From: Streptococcus gallolyticus subsp. gallolyticus DSM 16831
GTDB taxonomy: Bacteria > Bacillota > Bacilli > Lactobacillales > Streptococcaceae
Length of the DNA: 64,000 bases
NCBI RefSeq assembly: GCF_002000985.1
Contig: NZ_CP018822.1
Coordinates: 576,001-640,000 of the forward strand
Direction: 5' to 3'
Shown here one piece after another: positions 36,401 to 46,391 of this stretch. The notes beneath the pieces were generated by a model, which made no database searches, was not told the origin of the DNA, and saw only the letters and a list, made by a program, of their open reading frames with translations. Position 1 is the stretch's first letter. Each line of letters begins with the position of its first letter. Both the position numbers and the translations under genes were made by a program.

Positions 36401-36444
36401 TATTAGACGTAAATAAATGGGAGATTTATACGAGGGATATAGTC

Positions 36445-36915
36445 GTGAAAAAATTAACATTGGGAGTTTTTTTAGTTTTTTTATTAATAAATACACAATC
36501 TGTTTTAGCAGAAGACGGTAATTTGAATTTAAATACGGATTCTATCGCTAACACTGAGCAAAAATCAGCAGGTAATAGCATTGAAGAACTTTATGCCCCT
36601 AACCTTTTTCTGGATAGGACGCAGAAAGTTGTTGACAAAGAACATCAAGATGAAGAAGAGATGTTAGAAACTGCTGAAAGTCGACTTTTTACTAGTGATA
36701 ACCAACAATCTAATTATTATCACTTAGATACAGAGTCGATTGATGAAAAGCAATTTGTTGATTATCAAGTTGATGAAAGTTACACAGTAGCCAGTGTTGA
36801 GAATAGTCAAAAGAAGTCGTATATGAATTCAATTGTCGTTTTTTGCTTTTTTGTTTTGATGACAATATTTGGAGTTTTTTTGGGAAGGATACGTTATGGC
36901 ATTCGAAAACATTGA
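36445..36915 (+). CDS. essA: EssA-like T7SS membrane protein
   Basis: A 156-residue protein with a cleavable signal peptide (LGVFLVFLLINTQSVLA), an acidic, poorly conserved extracellular stretch and a C-terminal membrane helix (NSIVVFCFFVLMTIFGVFLG) followed by RIRYGIRKH. Size, topology and position before esaB identify it as EssA, a membrane component of the type VIIb machine. Start codon GTG 36445 with GAGGG upstream. It overlaps esaB by 20 bases. Confidence 0.82.
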   Translation: MKKLTLGVFLVFLLINTQSVLAEDGNLNLNTDSIANTEQKSAGNSIEELYAPNLFLDRTQKVVDKEHQDEEEMLETAESRLFTSDNQQSNYYHLDTESIDEKQFVDYQVDESYTVASVENSQKKSYMNSIVVFCFFVLMTIFGVFLGRIRYGIRKH

Positions 36916-37162
36916 TATAACAATTGAGTATCAGAATAAGCAAATTGATTTACGTATTTCTCGTGGATTAACCCTTATCAGACTCGAAGAACTGCTAAAA
37001 GAATTAAATATTTTAGAGCAGCTTGGGCTGAATGAAGATTCTGATAAGAAATGGGAACTTCACTTGAAAAATAAAAATATTACTGTGAATCGTTTTGAAA
37101 TGTTAGTCAATTTTCCACTTGGAAATGGGGATATTTTGGAGATAGAAACTTATGATATTTGA
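36896..37162 (+). CDS. esaB: EsaB/YukD ubiquitin-like T7SS protein
   Basis: An 88-residue small cytosolic protein with a ubiquitin-like beta-grasp pattern (ITIEYQNKQIDLRIS at the start, NFPLGNGDILEIE at the end). EsaB is required for or regulates type VIIb secretion. ATG 36896 follows GGGAAGGA and lies inside the essA end; the stop overlaps the essB start. Confidence 0.85.
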   Translation: MAFENIDITIEYQNKQIDLRISRGLTLIRLEELLKELNILEQLGLNEDSDKKWELHLKNKNITVNRFEMLVNFPLGNGDILEIETYDI

Positions 37163-38303
37163 GTATAATCATCTTAAACTTGTAGAAAAAGAGAATTATT
37201 TAACTGTAACTGTACAACCAGCTGATTATGACCGTAAAAGTCAAACTTTTATTGAAAATTATGTTAATGCCGAGATTTCATTTGTAGAAAATGGAGAACT
37301 TGTTCTTTCGTATGCTATCCCAGAGTTTTCAAAGAGCTTGAAAGATTGTATTGCAGAGGCAAAAACAGATTTGGAACGTTATTCTTTAGCACAAAAAATG
37401 GCTGCTATTGTTACTAATAAAAGTGATTTTAACATCATTTACCTTCACCCACAGAATATTTATATCTCAGGAAATGATGTTAAACTGTTGCATTATGGTA
37501 TTACTAATATTTTAGCACCACAAACGTTTCAAACGGAACATTACTTGAACGTTTATAAAGCTTTGATAGCTTCAATTTTACTACCTAAGATAAATTTTGA
37601 TTTAGCAATCGAAGGGCTTGATGCTATTCGTGAAAACATTGCTGAAAAGATTAATGCTTTCGACTCAATCGAATCAATTAATCAATTTGTCAGTGAAGAG
37701 TTTCATAAATTAGAGCAAAAAAATAAGCAAAATAATATACAGGTTAATAAAAAACGTTGGAGAATTTTGTTAGTTACAGCGGTGATTCTAACTTTAGCAA
37801 CTTTAACTTTAGGTGTTTTCACTTATAGATCTTACACGAGAGACTTGCCATTAAAGAATGCGGTTATAAAAGCTCAATCAGCTTTTATGGCAACAGATTA
37901 TGATAAAACGATTGATGCTTTAGACTCTTATAGTGTCAATCGACTTCCAAAATCTGCCAAGTATGTTTTAGCGACTAGCTTTGTAAAATTAGATAATCTC
38001 AGCTCTGAGCAAACAGAAGCGGTGCTCAACACAATTACACAATCTTCAGATGACATGATTTTAAACTATTGGATTTATTTGGGACGTGGAGATTTAGAAA
38101 AAGCACTTGATGTGGCACAAAATATTGGAGATACGCAGTTAATTTTACACGCTTATACAAATTTGTATGAAAAAATAAAAGCAGATACAGATATGAGTGG
38201 TTCAGAAAAACAAAAGAAACTGAAAGAATACGAAAAAGAAATTAGTGAGCTTTCAGATGAGCTCAACGAAACAACAAGTTCACAATCAAGTGGGGAAGAA
38301 TGA
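37152..38303 (+). CDS. essB: EssB/YukC pseudokinase-like T7SS membrane protein
   Basis: A 383-residue protein: an N-terminal ~200-residue pseudokinase domain, one membrane helix (WRILLVTAVILTLATLTLGV, residues ~199-219) and a ~165-residue extracellular helical domain ending in a Lys/Glu coiled coil and Ser-rich tail. EssB binds EssC and organises the secretion channel. It overlaps esaB by 11 bases and is followed three bases later by essC. Confidence 0.93.
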   Translation: MIFEYNHLKLVEKENYLTVTVQPADYDRKSQTFIENYVNAEISFVENGELVLSYAIPEFSKSLKDCIAEAKTDLERYSLAQKMAAIVTNKSDFNIIYLHPQNIYISGNDVKLLHYGITNILAPQTFQTEHYLNVYKALIASILLPKINFDLAIEGLDAIRENIAEKINAFDSIESINQFVSEEFHKLEQKNKQNNIQVNKKRWRILLVTAVILTLATLTLGVFTYRSYTRDLPLKNAVIKAQSAFMATDYDKTIDALDSYSVNRLPKSAKYVLATSFVKLDNLSSEQTEAVLNTITQSSDDMILNYWIYLGRGDLEKALDVAQNIGDTQLILHAYTNLYEKIKADTDMSGSEKQKKLKEYEKEISELSDELNETTSSQSSGEE

Positions 38304-38306
38304 TTT

Positions 38307-41300
38307 ATGATTCAAAATGATAATATGACTTACTATCACCATTTGGGAGATTATTTGGGAGAAGAGATAACTTCAAAAGCCTTTTTAGTGTGTTTGTCTG
38401 ATAAGTTATCATATATGCAATTTTCAGATGATGTTCCTCTTAGTTTTGAAGGGGTTCGTTATAGTCTTCAAAATGGCGATATTTTCCGAAATGGTGATAA
38501 ATTAGAAGGGCATAAAATACAAGACAATCAGGTAGATTACTATCTCTTAAAACCTAAGACTGATATATTTACTCTCTATTTTTATCCACCTTATACAGAT
38601 TTTGTTTTATCATCTATGGATACGGCTGATATTCATTTAGATGGAGAAACGATTGTTCTGTTTTCACAAAATAGGCTATTTATTGACTATGATGCTAATT
38701 CGGTTGTATATGTTAATGGTGTTCGCATTAGTGATAATTTATCGGTGTCATTTAATGTTGGGGATTCTGTTTTTATTGAAGATTATTTGATTGAACGTCG
38801 TCGTCATCAATGGCGAGTAATACGATTTTACGATAAACCCAAATTTACACGACCAGATAAAATTTTACTTCAGGCACCAGTAAGTGATTTTCCAAGTGAT
38901 TTCCCAGATTATCATCGAAGTCCACGTGTTATTCCAACTATATATAGTGATGCCATTAAATTGGATAGTCCAATGGAACCAGCATCTATGGGACGTAATT
39001 CTTTATTACGTGCCATTGTACCACCACTTGGGATGTTTGCTATCACTGCTTTGACAGGTTTAGTTAGCCGTCGTAATCCGTGGATGATGCTTGGCATGGG
39101 AGGATTTAGTCTACTTACTGCTGGAATGACGATGACACAGTATTTTCAAGACAAAAAATATTATAAAAAGCAAGAGTTAATACGTGTCGAGGATTATGAT
39201 TCTTATCTCTTAAAGCAAATTTCACAGATAAGTCATTATCACAATGAAGAAAGAGATATTTTAAACTACAATCAACCAAACATTGATACTTTATCCAAAA
39301 TGGTTTTTGATTATGATTCTCGTATTTATGAACGAATGAATTATAATGCAGATTTTTTACAAGTGTCTCTAGGAACTGGTGATATTGAAACAAATTTGAA
39401 TCTCCAAACTTCTTTTAAAGAACAAAGTAAGGACGAGCAAGCAATTTTTGCTAAAAAAATTGTTGAAAAATATAAGATGCAACATGATGTCCCTATTACA
39501 TTATCTCTTAGCCAAGCAACTTTAGGTATTATTGGTACTTATGATACGACTCGACCAGCAATTTTTAATCTTTTGACTCAATTAGCTGTTTTTCACAGCT
39601 ATCAAGATATTAACTTTGTTATTTTGGTGCCTGAAGAGTCATATGCTAATGATTGGTATCAGTGGCGTTTCCTACCTCATCTTAAACTTCAGGAACGTAA
39701 TGTTCGAGGAATTGTTCATGATGCTCGCAGTCGTGATGCTGTTTTAAACGCTTTGTATCAAATTATCCAAAAGCGTATGCAGCTTAAACGTGAAATGGGA
39801 AATAAAGATGTTCGTTTTGCTCCGCATTATATTATTACGGTATTCGATGATTCTTATTTGGTCGGCCATAGTTTAAATGAGTATCTGGCTGAAGATTTGA
39901 CAGAATTAGGTGTAACAGTTATTTGGATAAAAGAAGCACAACGTTTTTTACCAGAAACAGTTACAACTCTGGTTGAGTACCAAAACCAAAATGTTGGTCA
40001 AATTATTAATGACAATGGTGAGTATCTAGCACAACGCTTTATACCATATCCAGAAAGCAAAGATTATGAGTTAGTTGCAAGAACATTAGCTAACTTAAAT
40101 CACGTTGAGATTGAAAAAAATTCAATTCCGAAATCAGTTACATTCTTGGAGCTTTATAAAGTTCAAAAAGTTGATGAATTACGATTAGGTGAACGTTGGG
40201 CGAAAGCAGACACCTCTAAGACTTTGGCAGTTCCTTTAGGACTTCGTGGGAAAGAGGATATTGTTGAGCTGAATTTACATGAGCGTGCACACGGTCCACA
40301 TGGTTTGGTTGCTGGAACTACTGGTTCAGGAAAATCGGAAATTTTGCAATCTTATATGTTATCATTAGCAGTTAATTTTGGACCAGAGGATGTTGGCTTT
40401 TTACCAATTGACTTCAAGGGTGGTGGAATGGCTAATCTCTTTAAAGGTCTTCCGCATCTTATGGGAGTGATTACCAACTTAGATGGTGCAGCTAGTGCGC
40501 GTGCCCTTGCCTCAATTAAAGCAGAACTTCAGAAGCGTCAACGCTTCTTTGAAGCATTTGGCGTGAACCATATTAACGGCTATACGAAGTTATATAAGCA
40601 AGGAAAAACAGCAACTGATGGTGGTCATTATCCAACTAAGCCATTACCGCATTTATTCCTGATTAGTGATGAGTTTGCGGAATTAAAAGCTAACGAGCCC
40701 GAATTTATGACAGAGTTAGTTTCTGCAGCGCGTATTGGTCGTTCACTTGGGGTTCATTTGATTTTAGCAACACAAAAACCTTCTGGAGTTGTTGATGACC
40801 AGATTTGGTCAAACTCACGTTTTAAATTGGCTCTGAAAGTATCAGATAAATCTGATTCAAATGAAATTATTAAAACCCCTGATGCCGCTAGTATCGTTGA
40901 ACCAGGGCGTGCATATCTGCAAGTCGGAAATAATGAAATTTATGAACTCTTCCAATCGGCTTGGAGCGGTGCAACTTATCAGCCTAATAAGTCAGATAAG
41001 GAAGAAGAAGTTGACGATCGCATTTGGTTAATTAATGATTTAGGGCAATATGAGCTCTTAACTGATAACCTTGCTTTAGAAGAGGAACTTAGTGTTCAAT
41101 CAGAAAAAAATCAGACGGAATTGGAAGCTTTAGTCGACTATATTTCAAACTATGCACAAAGTACAGAGGTTAACATTCCTGATAAACCTTGGTTACCACC
41201 GTTGAAAGAGAAGATAGCTTCTCCAGCTTTGACTGTTTCTTGGTCCGACGAAAGAAAATTAGCTGTACCTTTTGCAATGATGGATGTTCCATCTGAACAA

Positions 41301-42758
41301 TCCCAACGCAATTTTGATTTCGATGTCGAAGAATTAAGTCATACTGTTATTTATGGTTCTCCAGGTTTCGGAAAATCTGTTGCTCTTCAAACATTAATAA
41401 TGAATTTTGCTCGTCTTAATACGCCAGAACAAGTGCAATTTAATCTTTTTGATTTTGGGACAAATGGGTTGTTGCCATTAAAAGATTTACCACACGTGGT
41501 CGATTTAACGCGTTTGGATGAGGAAGAAAAACTTCTTAAATTCTTGAAGCGAATTGACAGTGAATTAAAAAGACGAAAAGATTTATTTGCTGAATATAGT
41601 GTAGCAACTCTTGCGCAATATGAGCAAAAAACGGGTGAGAAGTTATCAGTTGTTTTCACAATTGTAGATGGTTTTGATGCCATCAAAGATAGTCCGATGG
41701 AAGAAACTATTGAAGCAAGCTTGAACCGTATTTTACGAGAAGGGTCAAGTCTCGGTTGCTATCTTATCATAACCGCTTTACGTGCTAATAGTTTGAAAAT
41801 CAGTATGTCAAGTAACGTTTCGACTAAGATGGCACTTTTCTTAGTTGAGGACAACGCTGTTAAGGATATTATTGGACGCAATGCTTTGATTCAACAAGAA
41901 ATATTTGGCCGAGGGCAAGTACGTGATGACGTACCTTATGAAATTCAAATTTACTTACCAAGCAAAGGTGAAGAAGATATTGAACGCTTGCGTTATTTGG
42001 AAGAAGAAGTTGCTACAATTGATAAAATGTGGACAGGTCAACGTCCTAAAGCTATTCCAATGTTACCAAATGAACTTGATTGGGATGATTTCTATGGTAA
42101 CAGCTATACAATAAGAATGCTAAATCAAATGCAATTACCACTTGCCTTTGATAAGGAATCAACAGATGTTGTTGGGTTTATACCAGAAGAACATGGTTAT
42201 TTTGTAATTATGGATGATACCCCAACTCAGACACGATTGTTGGAATCAATTATTGTTCAGAATATGACTTACTTCCAAGGACAAGCCCAACGAATCATTT
42301 TTGATTCTGACCAACGTTTTGAAGGAGCTATTGAAAGTTTTGATTTAATAGCAACAGAAGAAACTTACAATACTGTTATGAATGATTTACTTGGAGAATT
42401 AAATTCACGTTCACCAGAAAATCCTAATCAGCCAATTTTTGTTTATATGCCAGATGCTCAAGGAATTAATGATAAGATGATGATGTCTAATAGCACTTTG
42501 GATACAATTTTGAAAAAAGCTGCTAAAGTGGGGATTTACTTTATTTTCCAAGCACATCAAAAAACACTTGAAACACGTTTTGATGAATTTAGTAAACGTC
42601 TACGTTCAAATATTCCAGCAGGAATGTTTGGCACGAGATTTGCTGACCAAAATATCATAAAGGGACGTACACGTTATGGTGAACCGTTATTAGAAGAAGA
42701 CGAAGCACATTTCTTCGTAGGAAGAGATGTCTATCGTGTTAAAATAGCAAAGGAATAA
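38307..42758 (+). CDS. essC: EssC, FtsK/SpoIIIE-type ATPase motor of the T7SS
   Basis: A 1,483-residue protein. Two FHA-like domains (~1-190) are followed by two membrane helices (~232-278). ATPase domain 1 has an intact Walker A GTTGSGKSE (~670) and LFLISDEFAEL Walker B. Domain 2 has GSPGFGKSV (~1017). Domain 3 (~1290 on) lacks a Walker A. It recognises and drives substrates across the membrane, and the C-terminal domain determines which effectors are handled. ATG 38307 is used; ATG 38325 is in frame. Full length for the family. Confidence 0.96.
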   Translation: MIQNDNMTYYHHLGDYLGEEITSKAFLVCLSDKLSYMQFSDDVPLSFEGVRYSLQNGDIFRNGDKLEGHKIQDNQVDYYLLKPKTDIFTLYFYPPYTDFVLSSMDTADIHLDGETIVLFSQNRLFIDYDANSVVYVNGVRISDNLSVSFNVGDSVFIEDYLIERRRHQWRVIRFYDKPKFTRPDKILLQAPVSDFPSDFPDYHRSPRVIPTIYSDAIKLDSPMEPASMGRNSLLRAIVPPLGMFAITALTGLVSRRNPWMMLGMGGFSLLTAGMTMTQYFQDKKYYKKQELIRVEDYDSYLLKQISQISHYHNEERDILNYNQPNIDTLSKMVFDYDSRIYERMNYNADFLQVSLGTGDIETNLNLQTSFKEQSKDEQAIFAKKIVEKYKMQHDVPITLSLSQATLGIIGTYDTTRPAIFNLLTQLAVFHSYQDINFVILVPEESYANDWYQWRFLPHLKLQERNVRGIVHDARSRDAVLNALYQIIQKRMQLKREMGNKDVRFAPHYIITVFDDSYLVGHSLNEYLAEDLTELGVTVIWIKEAQRFLPETVTTLVEYQNQNVGQIINDNGEYLAQRFIPYPESKDYELVARTLANLNHVEIEKNSIPKSVTFLELYKVQKVDELRLGERWAKADTSKTLAVPLGLRGKEDIVELNLHERAHGPHGLVAGTTGSGKSEILQSYMLSLAVNFGPEDVGFLPIDFKGGGMANLFKGLPHLMGVITNLDGAASARALASIKAELQKRQRFFEAFGVNHINGYTKLYKQGKTATDGGHYPTKPLPHLFLISDEFAELKANEPEFMTELVSAARIGRSLGVHLILATQKPSGVVDDQIWSNSRFKLALKVSDKSDSNEIIKTPDAASIVEPGRAYLQVGNNEIYELFQSAWSGATYQPNKSDKEEEVDDRIWLINDLGQYELLTDNLALEEELSVQSEKNQTELEALVDYISNYAQSTEVNIPDKPWLPPLKEKIASPALTVSWSDERKLAVPFAMMDVPSEQSQRNFDFDVEELSHTVIYGSPGFGKSVALQTLIMNFARLNTPEQVQFNLFDFGTNGLLPLKDLPHVVDLTRLDEEEKLLKFLKRIDSELKRRKDLFAEYSVATLAQYEQKTGEKLSVVFTIVDGFDAIKDSPMEETIEASLNRILREGSSLGCYLIITALRANSLKISMSSNVSTKMALFLVEDNAVKDIIGRNALIQQEIFGRGQVRDDVPYEIQIYLPSKGEEDIERLRYLEEEVATIDKMWTGQRPKAIPMLPNELDWDDFYGNSYTIRMLNQMQLPLAFDKESTDVVGFIPEEHGYFVIMDDTPTQTRLLESIIVQNMTYFQGQAQRIIFDSDQRFEGAIESFDLIATEETYNTVMNDLLGELNSRSPENPNQPIFVYMPDAQGINDKMMMSNSTLDTILKKAAKVGIYFIFQAHQKTLETRFDEFSKRLRSNIPAGMFGTRFADQNIIKGRTRYGEPLLEEDEAHFFVGRDVYRVKIAKE

Positions 42759-42764
42759 GGGGAA

Positions 42765-45596
42765 ATGAAAAAATTTAAGATAAAACCAAGAGTTATTGTG
42801 GTAGCAATTAGTGTCTTTATTTCACTACTAGCTATTATTTCAGGAGTATTTGTTTATACGCAGGATAAGGAAGTCTCTGTGACAGATAAAGCTAAGAAAA
42901 CAGAGCATTTGACTGTTGCTTTAGTTAATGAAGATGCCGGTGGTAGCTTAAATGATGTAAACTATAATTTTGGACAAGAATTCACTAACTTGTTAACCAA
43001 TGCTGATAATACAAGTGACAACTGGATTACAATGTCACGAAGTTTAGCTGAAAGTAAATATAGTGACGGTAGTGCGGATGTAGTTATTTATATTTCAAAA
43101 GATTTCTCAGAAAAAATTCTGCAATTAGAAAGTTTTAATCCTTCCCAAGCTGAAGTGAGCTACAAAGTAAAAACGTCAACTGATACTGTTAAAGAAAAGA
43201 ATGTTGAAAGCCAAGTTGGAACATACTTGAATTTAATTAATCAACGTGTCATTAAAATGTACTTTTCAAGTGTCATTGGTAATTTGGATGACGCTAAGCG
43301 TAATGTATCAAATATTGTTAGCGATCAAGAAGCTAGCTATACTAGCTTATCAAGTTACATTTATTCGCCATCAAATTCGGCAAGTCAAAGTTTAAGTGGT
43401 TTAACGAGTGCTGCTAATGCATTACAGACGAGCAATAAAAGCTTTGAGGATACTCAAAGCAACTATGTTAGTAGCATTTCTGAACTCTTAAATTCAACTA
43501 GTAGTGGTTTAAATAGCGAACTACCTGAAGTTAAAAGTTTTGTAGACTTGCAACAAGATATTGCTAAAACAAACGTAGCAACTGCGAATACAGCAATTTC
43601 AGACCAATATCAAACAGATACAGAACTTTACGATGCTTTAAATAGTAACATTCTTAGCAGCTTAAGCAGTTTTTACACTTCTACATCAGATATTACAACA
43701 GAATCAACAAGCAATGGTACTGTTTATAAGTTATTTGAAAACCAAATTACAGCTTATAACGAAGAAGTTGAAAATTACCGTTCAAAAGTTGAAAATGCGA
43801 GAACTGAGTTATCTGATTTATTAGAAGAGGTAAAAGCAACTCGTTCTAAAGTTTCTAATCAATATTTTAATTCTGATTTAGCGCTTGATATAAATAGTTA
43901 CTTCGCAACAACTAATCAAGAAGAACGTAAATTAGCAATTAAAACAGATCTGCTTAATCAAGTAACAGACGATAGTGTTAAGTCTGCCTTAGCTAATCAA
44001 ATTCAAGAATCACTTGGTGGAACACTTCCTTCTGAATATGAGACAGAAATTGCTAGCCTTATGGGAAGTGTAGATGTAGCTGCTTCTGATTATGCAACTC
44101 TATTTTCAAAATTAGAAGAAATGGGAGCAATGACGTCTGATGAGGTAAGTGATTATCAATCAAAATTGGCCTTGTTAGGCAAATATAAATCTGCTAAAGG
44201 CGTGACAACTGCTTCTGGTGCTACATACTCATTCTTAACAGCTGAAGATGCGAAGCCTGAACAGAGCAATGTTATTTCTGTAGATGTTGCTCCAACTTCA
44301 ACACAGATAATAACAACGACTACTTCATCAACTTCAGAAGATGAATCAAATACAGATGATACTTCTTCAAATTCATCAGAAGGGAATGAGCAAGAAACAA
44401 CACCAACAACTACAGAAAATACAGAAACCAAGGAAGATCCAACAACTGTTACAATTTCTAATGTTTCAGGAGGAACAGTTGTTTTTGCAGATGATAATTC
44501 AGTAAGCAAGACAATTTCAAAAGCGCAATCATTAAAAATTTCTTATACTTTTGATTCTTTATCTGTAGGAACTCATACGATTACCTTTGATTTAAATATT
44601 GGAGATAATCGTATTCCAATGACTTATACAATTTACGTGACAGATACAGCTGATGATGTTAGTCTTGTTAAGGATGATTTAAAAACAATTTTTGCTCAAT
44701 TAAGCAAGATTGATACTGCCTCTGCGATGATTCAAACACTTTATGGAGAACCTGGTCAAACTGATTTAAGTCAAATTGATATTACTAATCCATCTGCTAA
44801 TTCCGTGGCTAATATGTATGGTAACTTAACATTTGATAATATCGATGGTCTTGATGTGACAAATTTCAAAGAAAGTGGAGTTACTTTATACACAGAGTTG
44901 ACTAATGAAATTATTGAATTGCAATCTACCATTGATAGTTTGCCAACTTTACCAGAAGGCTATATGCCAACAGACTATTTTTCAACAGAATTGCAAAGTC
45001 TTGTTAATTGGTATAAAACAACCTCACAAAGTCTGAATAATGAGTATGCAAAATGGTCACAAAATCAAGCTAAAGAGCTTAACGTGGGTTCTTATGGTAG
45101 TGGAAATTCAGATAGTTCAACGCTTTATACAGATACTGCTAGTGGAGATGCTCTTTATGATGGTATTTCAGAACTTGTCAAATCAACGGCTGATAGTGCT
45201 CAATCAACAACAAGTAATTATGAAGCAATTGGTACAATGACAGATGATTTTGAACAGCTTGTTTCACAAGTCGGTACCATTCAAACAAATGTTGACGATA
45301 CCATGACAAATACTAACAAACTCATTAGTGCCCAAGCAGAAAATATTGAAGAAAGTACAACGTATGCCAATAATTTTGCTAAAGTATTAAAAAATGCACG
45401 TAGTGGTGGTACAGATAATGAGGCTGTTATGAACTTCTTGTCAAATCCTGTTAACATCACAAAGAAAACAACTAGTGGAGTAACATCTGATAAAGATAAT
45501 ACTATTTGGATTATTGTGACAGCAGCTATTTCAAGTGTCCTTTCAATTATTGTTACTTATTTCTTAACGAAATCAAGCAAGAGTAAAAACAGTTGA
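42765..45596 (+). CDS. esaA: EsaA, T7SS membrane protein with large extracellular domain
   Basis: A 943-residue protein with an N-terminal membrane helix (residues ~8-30) and a very long extracellular region rich in Ser/Thr and coiled coil, including a low-complexity Ser/Thr/Glu stretch (~515-560) and a small Ig-like segment. A single clear C-terminal helix (IWIIVTAAISSVLSIIVTYF) follows. EsaA spans the wall and may form a conduit. Staphylococcal EsaA has several C-terminal helices; only one is visible here. Placed after essC, last gene of the core. Confidence 0.88.
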   Translation: MKKFKIKPRVIVVAISVFISLLAIISGVFVYTQDKEVSVTDKAKKTEHLTVALVNEDAGGSLNDVNYNFGQEFTNLLTNADNTSDNWITMSRSLAESKYSDGSADVVIYISKDFSEKILQLESFNPSQAEVSYKVKTSTDTVKEKNVESQVGTYLNLINQRVIKMYFSSVIGNLDDAKRNVSNIVSDQEASYTSLSSYIYSPSNSASQSLSGLTSAANALQTSNKSFEDTQSNYVSSISELLNSTSSGLNSELPEVKSFVDLQQDIAKTNVATANTAISDQYQTDTELYDALNSNILSSLSSFYTSTSDITTESTSNGTVYKLFENQITAYNEEVENYRSKVENARTELSDLLEEVKATRSKVSNQYFNSDLALDINSYFATTNQEERKLAIKTDLLNQVTDDSVKSALANQIQESLGGTLPSEYETEIASLMGSVDVAASDYATLFSKLEEMGAMTSDEVSDYQSKLALLGKYKSAKGVTTASGATYSFLTAEDAKPEQSNVISVDVAPTSTQIITTTTSSTSEDESNTDDTSSNSSEGNEQETTPTTTENTETKEDPTTVTISNVSGGTVVFADDNSVSKTISKAQSLKISYTFDSLSVGTHTITFDLNIGDNRIPMTYTIYVTDTADDVSLVKDDLKTIFAQLSKIDTASAMIQTLYGEPGQTDLSQIDITNPSANSVANMYGNLTFDNIDGLDVTNFKESGVTLYTELTNEIIELQSTIDSLPTLPEGYMPTDYFSTELQSLVNWYKTTSQSLNNEYAKWSQNQAKELNVGSYGSGNSDSSTLYTDTASGDALYDGISELVKSTADSAQSTTSNYEAIGTMTDDFEQLVSQVGTIQTNVDDTMTNTNKLISAQAENIEESTTYANNFAKVLKNARSGGTDNEAVMNFLSNPVNITKKTTSGVTSDKDNTIWIIVTAAISSVLSIIVTYFLTKSSKSKNS

Positions 45597-45621
45597 TTGG
45601 TGACAGTCGCAATTGATAAGA

Positions 45622-45650
45622 CCAGATACTTTGGTATCTGGCTTGTCTTG
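45622..45650 (+). terminator. Internal terminator/attenuator between T7SS core and effector genes
   Basis: CCAGATAC (45622-45629)/GTATCTGG (45634-45641) hairpin followed by a T-rich but interrupted tail. It could separate or damp expression between the secretion core and the LXG module. Confidence 0.6.
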
Positions 45651-45681
45651 TATTTTAATAACTTTAATATGGGAGAATGTT

Positions 45682-46098
45682 GTGGGAAGTAAGGAAGTAA
45701 AATATTACCGAGGTTGTGCTAGAACTTGTCGTAATCATAGTAAAGCTTTACGCTCAAATCGCCAAGCTGCTATAGATAAAAAGGAAAAATTAGAGACAGC
45801 AAAATCAAAAATTACTAGTAAACTAAGCCAAGTATCTAGTCAAAAATCAACATTGTCAAATTTAAATAATGTCAATACGGGAGAATTTAGTGGTGCTCGT
45901 CAAACAAAATATCAAGGAAAAATGTCATCAGCACTTCAAAAATTATCAACCTACAAAACAACTGAAAATCAGAATGTAACAACTATTAATAATAAAATCG
46001 CTGAACTAGAAAGTAAAATTACAAGTTTAACGTCACAAATTAATAGTTGGGACCAACAAGCTTTAATGTATGATCGTATGGCAGCAGGTAGTATGTAA
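45682..46098 (+). CDS. LXG-associated helical protein (YwqH/DUF5082-like)
   Basis: About 138 residues, almost entirely helical: basic N-terminus (YYRGCARTCRNHSKAL), long Lys/Ser/Gln helix, a FSG turn (NTGEFSGARQTKY) and a second long helix. Size, hairpin shape and position before an LXG gene match the LXG-associated proteins (DUF5082/DUF3958 type) that bind the LXG helix and target the toxin to EssC. Start GTG 45682 after GGGAG. Family name is by pattern and position, not strong sequence recognition. Confidence 0.68.
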   Translation: MGSKEVKYYRGCARTCRNHSKALRSNRQAAIDKKEKLETAKSKITSKLSQVSSQKSTLSNLNNVNTGEFSGARQTKYQGKMSSALQKLSTYKTTENQNVTTINNKIAELESKITSLTSQINSWDQQALMYDRMAAGSM

Positions 46099-46109
46099 AG
46101 GGAGATTTT

Positions 46110-46391
46110 ATGGCAAAGACAGGAGTAGATTTAGAAGAATGGAAAAGTTTGACTGATGGTGTATCATCATCGACAAGTAATATTAGTAAAATCAAATCAC
46201 TAACGTTTACCGAAACAACTTTAAAACCATTTACAGAATTCAGTAGTATCATTGATAAGTTTAATAAATCTATTAAGAAGCTAAAAACTTATACAAAAAC
46301 CGACGCGGAGAAAATGTATAAAGCTGGTAAAAATAAATCTGATGATGATTCAAATGAAGCTAAGAACACACGTAGTAAAGGAGGCAAATAA
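46110..46391 (+). CDS. Small WXG100-like LXG partner (YwqI/DUF5344 or SACOL2603-like)
   Basis: A 93-residue helical protein (VDLEEWKSLTDGVSSST at the start, a long amphipathic helix, then a charged Asn/Ser/Lys tail). Together with the preceding gene it forms the usual pair of small helical partners ahead of an LXG toxin. Its stop overlaps the start of the DUF4176 gene. GGGAG site six bases upstream. Confidence 0.68.
   Translation: MAKTGVDLEEWKSLTDGVSSSTSNISKIKSLTFTETTLKPFTEFSSIIDKFNKSIKKLKTYTKTDAEKMYKAGKNKSDDDSNEAKNTRSKGGK

Noticed and set aside
44156..44509. 117-codon open frame on the minus strand inside esaA
   Set aside because: It is the complement of a low-complexity Ser/Thr/Glu stretch, with no ribosome site and a Val/Ser-only composition; a shadow of esaA.
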